Source: Microbispora sp. NBC_01189
Lineage (GTDB): Bacteria; Actinomycetota; Actinomycetes; Streptosporangiales; Streptosporangiaceae
Length of the DNA stretch: 64,000 nucleotides
Direction of reading: 5' to 3'
Assembly: GCF_036010665.1 (NCBI RefSeq)
Contig: NZ_CP108581.1
Location: 6,939,501-7,003,500, forward strand
Shown here: piece by piece, positions 33,714 to 41,339 of the stretch
Layout of the letters: each line of letters opens with the position of its first letter
Position numbering within the stretch: the stretch's first letter is position 1
The notes under the pieces: generated by a model
What the model saw: the letters and a program-made list of their open reading frames with translations, nothing else
Told to the model about the DNA's origin: nothing
Databases searched by the model: none
Position numbers and translations under genes: made by a program

Positions 33714-33737
33714 GCCGTACGGCTCACACCGTACGGC
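33714..33737. terminator. hairpin between msiK and the ACT gene
   Basis: GCCGTACGG and CCGTACGGC form perfect 9-bp arms around CTCACA, overlapping the last codons of the convergent ACT-domain gene. It probably ends msiK transcription. Confidence 0.55.
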
Positions 33738-34341
33738 TGACGCCGCCGGCCAGCACCGAGACGATCCCCGCCAGCCGGGCGATCTTGTCGACCTCGGCCC
33801 GGTGGAACGCCGGGCCCTGGGAGCGGGCCACCACCAGGTGGACGCCGTCCATCGGCACGCTCACCAGGTGCAGGCCGCCCTCGTCGAACGCCGTGGCGCG
33901 CAGCGGGGTCAGCTCGGCCGCGGGCACCGTCTCGGGCGCCTGCCAGCTCCCGTGGACGATCGCGCCGCCGGCCGAGTCGACGACCACCGCCCACTCCGCG
34001 CTCACCAGGTCGGCCACCGCGTCCACGAGGGTGACGTACGCGCGGCCGGGGTCGCCGGCCACGTGGCCGAGAAGGTCGTAGTCGAGGCTCGCGCCGGGCA
34101 CCTCCCGGGTCGGCCACACGCCCTCCACCCGCGTGCCGGGGACCACCCCGATGCGGTCGCGCAGCTCGGCGGGCTCGAACACCGCCGACCAGGAGACGGT
34201 GAAGTCGTCCACGGCCCGGCCCGCCTGCCGTTCCAGCACAGTGACCTGCAGGATGTCGGCGCCCATGACCCCGAACGCCCGCGCCACCTGGCCGAGCACC
34301 CCCGGCCGGTCGGGGAGCGAGACCCTCAGTCGCAGCAACAT
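33724..34341 (-). CDS. ACT domain protein
   Basis: This 205-residue protein has an N-terminal ACT domain (LLRLRVSLPDRPGVLGQVARAFGVMGADILQVTVLE, residues 2-37) and a C-terminal half with a GAF-like or regulatory look (AYVTLVDAVADLVSAEWAVVVD, HLVSVPMDGVHLVVARSQG). ACT domains bind amino acids or other small ligands. I chose ATG 34341, preceded by GGAGGAGGAGG. It is monocistronic, convergent with msiK and divergent from the pullulanase remnant. The ligand is unknown. Confidence 0.8.
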   Translation of the reverse strand: MLLRLRVSLPDRPGVLGQVARAFGVMGADILQVTVLERQAGRAVDDFTVSWSAVFEPAELRDRIGVVPGTRVEGVWPTREVPGASLDYDLLGHVAGDPGRAYVTLVDAVADLVSAEWAVVVDSAGGAIVHGSWQAPETVPAAELTPLRATAFDEGGLHLVSVPMDGVHLVVARSQGPAFHRAEVDKIARLAGIVSVLAGGVSRTV

Positions 34342-34388
34342 CCCCACCACCTCCTCCTCCATCCGCGCGGGCCAACGCGACACCAACA

Positions 34389-34763
34389 GTGTCGGACACA
34401 GGTTTCACGCCTGTTACGGCGGCGGGTCGCGGGACGACTGGAATGTTTCCGGAAATTTCAGCAAATGGTTGCACCATTGTGGGCGGGACAGTAGCCGACA
34501 CCACCGCCGCGCCGCCGCACGCCGAGCTCGCCCGGGACGCGCTCCGCGTGGACCTGTCCCGGGAGCGGCTCTACTTCTGGCGCCCGGTTTGAGCAGGCCA
34601 CGCAGGCGGCCATGGCCGGGACCGGGATCGGCACGTTCAACGACCGGCTGCGCGACTCGGTGTCGCAGTCCCGCTGCCGGCCGACCCCGCGAGCGGCGTC
34701 CTGCCTGCGCGGGCCCGCCCGCACGGTCGCGGTCTTCACCGAGGCGTCCGGCAATGCGGCATA
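34389..34763 (+). pseudogene. pullulanase (GH13) gene fragments
   Basis: The first piece, around 34495-34586, reads TTAAPPHAELARDALRVDLSRERLYFW, matching the mature N-terminus of actinobacterial pullulanases. It ends at a stop at 34590. In another frame, 34588-34665 reads FEQATQAAMAGTGIGTFNDRLRDSV, a pullulanase-specific block from the far end of the catalytic domain. A last piece near 34720-34763 (PARTVAVFTEA) resembles the very C-terminus. More than a thousand residues are missing. This is a gutted pulA next to the gutted maltose importer. Confidence 0.65.
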
Positions 34764-34840
34764 AATCCGACTTTGGATAGTTTTGGCGTTTTATTGCCAT
34801 CGTTGCGAGTTTTTCGCGTAATGACCATGAGTAGCCTCGG

Positions 34841-36265
34841 GTGATGCTCGTTCCCAAGCACCCCCGCTCGCTCCGGGCCCGGCTGACGCTGATCGCGGCC
34901 GGGCTCGCGGCGTGCCTGCTGATCCCGATCGCGGTCGTGCTCAACGTGCTCGTACGGCACGCGGTCGCCGAAGGGATCTGGAACGAGAGCCTCGACACCG
35001 CGAGCCGCGTCGCGGCCTCGATCCGCGACGGCACCCTGACCGATCCCGTGCCGACCGGCGCCAACGGCATCGACCTGGTGGAGGTGGTCGGCTCCGACGG
35101 CCGCGTGATCGCCGGCAGCGCGGCGGCCAGGGGCGTCCACCGGCTGAGCCCGTTACACCCCGCCGCCGACGGCGACGTGACCCAGACGACCTCCTGCGCC
35201 CCCCACGGCCGCGACTGCATCTACGTGACGGTCGTGCGCGTTCTCCCCGACTCCGGCTCCGACTTCGTCTACGCGGGCCGCGCCGCCCCGGCGATCCTCG
35301 TCAGCCCCCTGGCCCTGCCGTCGCTGTTGCTGCTGGCCCTGCTGCTCGCCGCGCTCTCGGGATGGGCCGCCTGGAAGTCGGCCGGCCGCGTGCTGCGCCC
35401 CGTCGAGGCCATCCGGTCGGAGCTCGCGGGGATCGGCGAGAAGAACCCCGGCTCGCGGGTGCCCGAGCCACCCGGCGACGACGAGATCGCCGTCCTCGCG
35501 AGGACCGCCAACGACACGCTGGCGCGGCTCGACACCTCGATCCGGCGGCAGCGGCAGTTCGCGGCGGACGCCTCACACGAACTACTCACCCCCATCGCCG
35601 GGATCCGCGCCCAGCTGGAGAGCGCGCGGCTGCATCCCGAGGACACCCCCGAGGCGGTCCTCGCGGCGCTGCGCGACACCGAGCGGCTGGAGGCGATCGT
35701 CTCCGACCTGCTCCTGCTCGCCCGCATCCCCACGGTCCCCGAGACCGCGAGGGAGGAGGTCGACCTGTCGCATCTGGTCGTCGCCGAGGTCGACCGGCGG
35801 CCGGGCCGGCTGCCGACCCAGCTGCACGAGACGCCGGGGGTGGTGATCAGGGGCATGCGCCGGCACCTCGCCCGGGTGGTGGCCAACCTGCTCGACAACG
35901 CCGAGCGGCACGCGCTGACGGTGGTGTCCGTACGGATCGAGCGGGCGGAGGACGAGGCGGTCCTCTGCGTGCGCAACGACGGCGGGTGCATCCCGGAGGC
36001 GGACCACGAACGGATCTTCGAGCGGTTCTACCGGACCGACGCGGCGCGCAGCCGCAGCCGGGGCGGCACCGGGCTCGGCCTCGCCATCGCCCGCGAGGTG
36101 GTGGAGGCCCATGGCGGGTCCATCCGGGTGGAGAACGTCGAGGACGGCGTGCGGTTCGTGCTGCGGCTGCCGCTGGCGCCCGGTCACCCGGACGAGCCGG
36201 ATCCGGACGGACCGGACCCCGGGGGCCAGAACGCGCGACCCCGAATGGAGGACACCCAAAGTTAA
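34841..36265 (+). CDS. orphan sensor histidine kinase
   Basis: This 474-residue membrane kinase has a first membrane segment (about residues 14-37), an extracytoplasmic loop with two Cys, a second segment (about 150-172), a HAMP region (RVLRPVEAIRSEL), the phosphoacceptor His in ADASHELLTPIAGIRAQ (about residue 245), and the ATPase domain with NLLDNAERHA, a G1-type acidic box and GGTGLGLAIAREVVEAHGG. The start may be GTG 34841 or ATG 34844. No response regulator gene is adjacent, which is unusual for this MprB/CutS-like type; upstream lies the pullulanase remnant, so the partner may have been deleted or be elsewhere. Confidence 0.88.
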   Translation: MMLVPKHPRSLRARLTLIAAGLAACLLIPIAVVLNVLVRHAVAEGIWNESLDTASRVAASIRDGTLTDPVPTGANGIDLVEVVGSDGRVIAGSAAARGVHRLSPLHPAADGDVTQTTSCAPHGRDCIYVTVVRVLPDSGSDFVYAGRAAPAILVSPLALPSLLLLALLLAALSGWAAWKSAGRVLRPVEAIRSELAGIGEKNPGSRVPEPPGDDEIAVLARTANDTLARLDTSIRRQRQFAADASHELLTPIAGIRAQLESARLHPEDTPEAVLAALRDTERLEAIVSDLLLLARIPTVPETAREEVDLSHLVVAEVDRRPGRLPTQLHETPGVVIRGMRRHLARVVANLLDNAERHALTVVSVRIERAEDEAVLCVRNDGGCIPEADHERIFERFYRTDAARSRSRGGTGLGLAIAREVVEAHGGSIRVENVEDGVRFVLRLPLAPGHPDEPDPDGPDPGGQNARPRMEDTQS

Positions 36266-36389
36266 GACCGGCGCCCCTGCTCGTTCAGCCGCGCAACCCC
36301 TGACGGGACCACCTGCTGGCTAGTTTTCGGGACACCCCCGCCCCCCAGGACCCCCGGGGTTCCCGATGTCGCAGGTGAAGGAGTCACTC

Positions 36390-38516
36390 GTGCGAGTGCT
36401 GGCAGTCGTCCCCGCCAGAGGTGGTTCGGTGGGCGTCCCGCTCAAGAACCTGGAGAAGGTGGGCGGCGTTCCGCTCGTGGCCCGCGCGGTCGACGCCTGC
36501 CTGCGCGCCGAGCTCGTGGACGAGGTCGTCGTCAGCACCGACCACGACCTGATCGCCCGGGCGGCCGAGGCCGCCGGGGCCCGCGTGGTGCGCCGGCCCG
36601 CCGACCTGAGCGGCCCGGCCGCCTCCAGCGAGTCGGCCGTGCTGCACGCCCTGTCCGAGACGCCGGGCGAGGACCGTGAGACCGACGACCCGGAGACCGC
36701 CGACCCGGAGACCGCCGACCCGGAGATCGTCGTCCTCGTCCAGTGCACCAGCGCGTTCATCGACCCCCGCGACCTCGACGCGGCCGTGGGCAGGGTGCTC
36801 GGCGGCGAGGCCGACGTGGTCTTCTCCGGCGTCGAGACCTACGAGTTCGTCTGGACCGGCGCCGGTCACGGGGTGAACCACGACCCGGCCGTGCGCCCGC
36901 GCCGCCAGGACCGCGAGCCCCACTTCCGGGAGACCGGCGCGTTCTACGTCATGCGTACGGCGGGCCTGCGCGAGCGCGGCCACCGGTTCTTCGGCACCGT
37001 CGCGGTCCAGCCCGTGCCCGCCCGGCACGCGGTCGAGATCGACGTCCCGGAGGACCTGGAGATCGCCCGGGCGCTCGCCCCGTTCGTGGACGAGCCGCTG
37101 CCCGTCGACGTGGACGCGGTCGTCACCGACTTCGACGGCGTGCACACCGACGACCGCGCCTTCGTCGACTCCGAGGGCCGCGAGATGGTCGCCGTCAGCC
37201 GCTCCGACGGCATGGGGATCGCGCTGCTGCGCCGGGCCGGGGTGCGGACGCTCGTGCTGTCCACCGAGCGCAACCCTGTCGTCGCCGCCCGCGCCGCCAA
37301 GCTCGGCGTGCCCGTGGTGCAGGGCCTCGGCGCCAAGGACGTCGCGCTGCGCGCCTGGCTGGCCGCCGAGGGCCTGGACCCCGAGCGGGTCGCCTACGTC
37401 GGCAACGACGTCAACGACCTGTCCTGCATGGCGATGGTCGGCTGGCCGGTCGCGGTGCCGGGCGCCCACCCCCGGGTGCGCGCCGCCGCCCGCGTCGTGC
37501 TGTCGGCCCCCGGCGGCGCGGGAGCGGTGCGCGAGCTGTCCGACCGGGTGCTCGCCGCCCGCCCGGCCCCCGCTCCCCAGAACGCCCCCGGGACCTCCCC
37601 CGCCCCCGTCTCCCCCGCGTACGGCGGGTCCCCGCTCGCGGAGCCCCGGCCGGTGCGGATCGGCAGGTCGCTGGTCGGGCCCGGGCAGCCGGTCTACGTG
37701 ATCGGCGAGATCGGCATCAACCACAACGGTGACGTGGAGATCGCCCGGAGGCTGATCGACGTGGCCGCCGACGCCGGCTGCCAGGCGGTCAAGTTCCAGA
37801 AGCGGACGCCGGAGATCTGTGTGCCGCTGGAGCAGCGCGACCAGATCCGGCAGACCCCGTGGGGCGAGATGACCTACATGGAGTACAAGCTCCGCACCGA
37901 GTTCGGCGCCGACGAGTACGCCCACATCGCCAAGTACTGCGAGGAGCGCGGCGTCGACTGGTTCGCCTCCCCCTGGGACGTGCCGTCGGTGGAGTTCCTG
38001 GAGAAGATGGACGTCGTCGCGCACAAGGTGGCCTCGGCCTCGGTGACCGACCACGAACTGCTCCGGGCGCTGGCGGCGACCCGCAAGCCGGTCATCCTGT
38101 CCACCGGCATGTCGACGATCGAGGAGATCGACGCGGCGGTGGAGATCCTCGGCACCGAGCGCCTGGTGATGATGCACGCCACGTCCACCTATCCGCTGCC
38201 CCCGGAGGAGGCCAACCTCCGTATGATCACCACGCTGCGGCAGCGGTACGGCGTGCCGGTCGGCTACTCGGGGCACGAGCGCGGGCTGCAGATCTCGCTG
38301 GCGGCCGTGACGCTGGGCGCGGTCACCGTCGAGCGGCACATCACCCTCGACCGCACGATGTGGGGCTCCGACCACGCCGCCTCGCTGGAGCCGAGCGGCC
38401 TGGAGCACCTCGTCCGCGACATCCGGATCATCGAGGAGTCCCTCGGGGACGGCGTCAAGCGGGTCTACCCCGGTGAGGAGGCCCCGCGGGCCCGCCTGCG
38501 CCGGGTCACGGCGTGA
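36390..38516 (+). CDS. trifunctional nonulosonic-acid protein: CMP-transferase, HAD phosphatase and NeuB synthase fused
   Basis: I chose GTG 36390 because GAAGGAG lies upstream at good spacing. The 708-residue product has three parts. Residues 1-230 are a NeuA-like CMP-nonulosonate cytidylyltransferase (VLAVVPARGGS, VVVSTDHDLIARAAEAAGA). Residues about 238-395 are a KdsC-like HAD phosphatase (AVVTDFDGVHTDD, LSTERNPVVAARAAKLGVPVVQG, YVGNDVNDLSCM). After a Pro/Ala linker, residues about 425-708 are a NeuB-like synthase (VIGEIGINHNGD, AVKFQKRTPE, STGMSTIEEIDAA, GYSGHERGLQIS) without the C-terminal SAF domain. One protein thus covers condensation with phosphoenolpyruvate, dephosphorylation and CMP activation. 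The first domain carries a repeated insert (DDPETADPETADPE). Two glycosyltransferase genes follow in the same operon. Confidence 0.88.
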   Translation: MRVLAVVPARGGSVGVPLKNLEKVGGVPLVARAVDACLRAELVDEVVVSTDHDLIARAAEAAGARVVRRPADLSGPAASSESAVLHALSETPGEDRETDDPETADPETADPEIVVLVQCTSAFIDPRDLDAAVGRVLGGEADVVFSGVETYEFVWTGAGHGVNHDPAVRPRRQDREPHFRETGAFYVMRTAGLRERGHRFFGTVAVQPVPARHAVEIDVPEDLEIARALAPFVDEPLPVDVDAVVTDFDGVHTDDRAFVDSEGREMVAVSRSDGMGIALLRRAGVRTLVLSTERNPVVAARAAKLGVPVVQGLGAKDVALRAWLAAEGLDPERVAYVGNDVNDLSCMAMVGWPVAVPGAHPRVRAAARVVLSAPGGAGAVRELSDRVLAARPAPAPQNAPGTSPAPVSPAYGGSPLAEPRPVRIGRSLVGPGQPVYVIGEIGINHNGDVEIARRLIDVAADAGCQAVKFQKRTPEICVPLEQRDQIRQTPWGEMTYMEYKLRTEFGADEYAHIAKYCEERGVDWFASPWDVPSVEFLEKMDVVAHKVASASVTDHELLRALAATRKPVILSTGMSTIEEIDAAVEILGTERLVMMHATSTYPLPPEEANLRMITTLRQRYGVPVGYSGHERGLQISLAAVTLGAVTVERHITLDRTMWGSDHAASLEPSGLEHLVRDIRIIEESLGDGVKRVYPGEEAPRARLRRVTA

Positions 38517-39463
38517 TCACACTTTCCGTGATCGTGCCCGTCAGGGACGGCGAGGCGTACCTCGGGGACGCCCTCGCCTCCCTGGCGCGCAACCGGACGC
38601 GCGCGTTCGACACCGAGGTCGTCGTCGTCGACGACGGCTCGGCCGACGCGACGGCGGAGGTCGCCGAGGACTTCCGGCGCGACCTGCCGGGGCTCGCGCT
38701 CGTCCGCAACGCGGCGCCGCTGGGGCTCGCCGACGCCCGCAACACCGGGCTGAAGCTGGCCTCCGGCCGGTACGTCACCTTCCTCGACGCCGACGACTGG
38801 CTCGCGCCGGGCTACCTGCCCCGGCTGGTCGCGGCGATCGACGGGCTGGGCTGCGACTTCGTCCGGGTGGACCACGTCCGGGCCGAGGGCCGCAAACGGG
38901 AGACGCACCGGGCGCCGCAGCCGCGCCGCGGGGTCGTGCTCGACCCGCGCGAGGGCATCCTGCCGGCCGGGCTCAAGACCATGGTCGACTACCCCTACGC
39001 CTGGGCCGGGATCTACCGGCGTGAGCTGGGGGACCTGCTGGCGTTCCCCTCGGGCCTGCACACCGCCGAGGACCGCCCGTGGATCTGGCGGCTGCACCGC
39101 CTCGCCCGGTCGTACGCCGTGGTGTCCCTCGCCGGGCTGTTCTACCGGCGGGGGCTCCCGGCCTCGCTCACCCAGATCGGCGACGAGCGGCAACTGCACT
39201 TCTTCGACGCCTACGCCATCGTGCTGGACGAGGCCGAGCCGCGCTACCTGCCCAAGGCGGCCCGCAACCTGTGCGCGCTGCTCGCCCACCACGCCGAGCT
39301 GACCGGACGGTTCACCCCGGCCGTACGGGCCCGGTTCGACGAGCGGGCGCGGGCGGCGCTCGCCCGGCTGCCGCGCGAGACGCTGACCGAGGCGGTCGGC
39401 GGCCTGGAGCCCGAGCGGGCCGCCCTGCTCGGCCCCTACCTTCCCGGAGGGCCGCGTGCCTGA
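38513..39463 (+). CDS. family 2 glycosyltransferase
   Basis: This 316-residue GT-A glycosyltransferase begins ITLSVIVPVRDGEAYLGDALASL, with the nucleotide-binding VVVVDDGSADAT (about residues 37-48) and the metal-binding DADD in FLDADDWLAPGYL (about 91). A C-terminal helical region includes ALLAHHAELTGRFTPAVRARFDERARAAL. GTG 38513 overlaps the stop of the trifunctional gene (GTGA), and its end overlaps the next gene by eight bases. It probably adds a sugar to the nonulosonic-acid-containing wall polymer; donor and acceptor are unknown. Confidence 0.88.
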   Translation: MITLSVIVPVRDGEAYLGDALASLARNRTRAFDTEVVVVDDGSADATAEVAEDFRRDLPGLALVRNAAPLGLADARNTGLKLASGRYVTFLDADDWLAPGYLPRLVAAIDGLGCDFVRVDHVRAEGRKRETHRAPQPRRGVVLDPREGILPAGLKTMVDYPYAWAGIYRRELGDLLAFPSGLHTAEDRPWIWRLHRLARSYAVVSLAGLFYRRGLPASLTQIGDERQLHFFDAYAIVLDEAEPRYLPKAARNLCALLAHHAELTGRFTPAVRARFDERARAALARLPRETLTEAVGGLEPERAALLGPYLPGGPRA

Positions 39464-40718
39464 CCCGACGCTGTTCTACGCCTCCACGCTGTTCGGGGCG
39501 ATGACGCTCGCCGCGGCGATCGACGAGGGGCGGTTCGGCGGCGGGCCCCGGGTCCTGCTGGTGTCGAACAACGCGGCGATCCCGGAGGTGACCCCGGCGC
39601 TGGACGAGGCGCCGGGGTTCGCCGCGCTGCGCGGGACGTTCGACCGCGTGCTGTCCTGGAACGAGGTCATCGCGCCGCTGCACCCGTCGGACTGGAAGCC
39701 TCGGGTGATCGAGACGCCCATGCTCGGCCGCCTGCTGCGCGACCTGCTGGGGGAACCGGGCGAGCTGGTCCTGGAGTCGATCGCGGTGCCGCCGTCGCGG
39801 ACGCTCGCGGGCCTGGTGAAGGACTGCCCGATCACCGTCTACTCCGACGGGCTCATGAGCTACGGGCCCACCCGCGACCCGCTGCCGCAGGAGATCGCCG
39901 GCCGGATCGGCCGGCTGCTCCACCTCGACCTCGTCCCGGGCCTCGCGCCCATGCTCCTCGCCGAGTACGGCGTGCCGGCCGAGGCGCTCACGCACGCGTC
40001 GTTCACGAAGGTCGTGGGCCGGATCACGGAGGCGGCCGAGGCGGCCCCCCGCGCCGAGGCGGTGATCCTCGGGCAGTACCTGTCCTCGCTGGGCCTGCTC
40101 ACCGCCGCCGAGGAGGCCGGGCTGCACGAGCGGATGCTGCGCGGCCTGGCGGCCCGTGGACACCGCACGGTGCTGTTCAAGCCGCACCCCGCCGCCGGGC
40201 GGCGGCACGCCCGCGAGCTGCGGCCGGTCGCCGCGGAACTGGGCGTCGAACTCCTGGTGGCGCCCGAGACGACGCCCGCCGAGGCGTGCTTCGCCGCGCA
40301 CCGCCCCGACCTGGTCGCGGGGTGTTTCTCCACCGCTCTGGTGACCGCGCGGCGGCTGTTCGGCCTGCCCGTCGCGGCCGCCGGAACCGATCTCGTGCTC
40401 GAACGGCTCACGCCGTACGAGAACGGCAACCGGATTCCGGCGACGATCGCGGACGCGACCCTGCCCCGGCTGGAGGCCGACGGCACGCTCACCGAGCCGC
40501 CCGCCCTGGACCTGCCTGCCCTGGTTGGGGCGGTCGGCTACTGCATGCAGAGCGCGGCGCACCCCGGGCTGCGCGACGCCGCGGCGGCCTACGTGCGCGA
40601 CCACGGCCCGGCCCGCTACTTCAAGAAGCGCAGGCTGGAGGCGCTGGGCCTGATCGAGCCCCCGCCTCCCCCGCCCGCGCAGCCGGCCTCACGCCTGCGC
40701 CGCCTGCTCACCCGCTGA
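39456..40718 (+). CDS. polysialyltransferase family glycosyltransferase
   Basis: This 420-residue protein resembles the polysialyltransferase/GT52 group: TLFYASTLFGAMTLAAAI at the start, LLVSNNAAIPE, VYSDGLMSYGPTRDP (about residues 128-142), the HP motif FKPHPAAGRRHA (about 245) and the SxAL motif GCFSTALVTARRLFG (about 289). Such enzymes transfer CMP-activated nonulosonic acids. GTG 39456 overlaps the GT2 gene. The C-terminus has a poly-Pro stretch and a basic end. It is likely to build the Kdn/sialic-type polymer supplied by the 36390 gene product. The last 30 bases overlap the convergent regulator gene. Confidence 0.8.
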   Translation: MPDPTLFYASTLFGAMTLAAAIDEGRFGGGPRVLLVSNNAAIPEVTPALDEAPGFAALRGTFDRVLSWNEVIAPLHPSDWKPRVIETPMLGRLLRDLLGEPGELVLESIAVPPSRTLAGLVKDCPITVYSDGLMSYGPTRDPLPQEIAGRIGRLLHLDLVPGLAPMLLAEYGVPAEALTHASFTKVVGRITEAAEAAPRAEAVILGQYLSSLGLLTAAEEAGLHERMLRGLAARGHRTVLFKPHPAAGRRHARELRPVAAELGVELLVAPETTPAEACFAAHRPDLVAGCFSTALVTARRLFGLPVAAAGTDLVLERLTPYENGNRIPATIADATLPRLEADGTLTEPPALDLPALVGAVGYCMQSAAHPGLRDAAAAYVRDHGPARYFKKRRLEALGLIEPPPPPPAQPASRLRRLLTR

Positions 40719-41276
40719 GCGCGGATTCACGGGCGTTCGGATGAGGAGGATCGCGTGTGCCTCGACGCCGCCGAGGGCCGCGTAGACATGAGGGACGTCC
40801 GCGGCCCAGGAGAGGTGCTCCCCGGCGGCGGCGGTCAACGGCGCGGCGGCCGGGCCCGTCCTGACCGCCCCCCGGATGACCGAGAGGTGCTCGGTGACCC
40901 CGGGCGGATGCGCGGGCGAGGTCTGCTCGGCCCCGGCGAGGATCCGCAGGCGGAACATCTCGTAGGTCGCGCCCGGCTCCCGGAACACCTCCAGCAGGGT
41001 GGAGACGACGGCCGCGCCCCGCACCGGTGAGGCGGCGCCGGCGGGGGCGCCGGCGTCCAGCGTGAGCGCGCTCATCGGGACCGACAACGCGGCCGCGATC
41101 GCGTACATCGTCTCCAGCGTGGGGTTGCGGGTGCCGTGCTCCAGCCCCGACACGGTCGCCTTGCCGACGCCGGCCCTGCGGGCGAGCTCCGACAGCGACA
41201 GCCCGCGTGCCTCCCGCAGCCCGCGCAACCGCCGCCCGATGGCCGGATCGAACCGGCTTGTCCCGTCTACACCCAC
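40689..41276 (-). CDS. XRE-cupin transcriptional regulator
   Basis: This 195-residue protein has an N-terminal XRE helix-turn-helix (IGRRLRGLREARGLSLSELARRAGVGKATVSGLEHGTRNPTLE, split over residues 13-57) and a C-terminal cupin-like beta barrel (EHLSVIRGAVRTG, AGEHLSWAADVPHVYAAL). Such regulators bind a small ligand in the cupin. The start is GTG 41276. It is divergent from the BenE-type transporter gene, with a perfect palindrome between them, so it likely represses that transporter until its substrate or a product appears. Confidence 0.88.
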   Translation of the reverse strand: MGVDGTSRFDPAIGRRLRGLREARGLSLSELARRAGVGKATVSGLEHGTRNPTLETMYAIAAALSVPMSALTLDAGAPAGAASPVRGAAVVSTLLEVFREPGATYEMFRLRILAGAEQTSPAHPPGVTEHLSVIRGAVRTGPAAAPLTAAAGEHLSWAADVPHVYAALGGVEAHAILLIRTPVNPRSAGEQAAQA

Positions 41277-41299
41277 CTGGTTATGGTGTCACCTGAAAT

Positions 41300-41317
41300 C
41301 GTTCCGTAGACGGAACG
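41300..41317. promoter_or_regulatory. XRE-cupin operator palindrome
   Basis: CGTTCCGT-AG-ACGGAACG is an 18-bp perfect palindrome with 8-bp arms between the divergent regulator and benE-like genes. It is the expected operator. Confidence 0.72.
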
Positions 41318-41339
41318 CCCGGGTCGCGAGGAGGGACGG

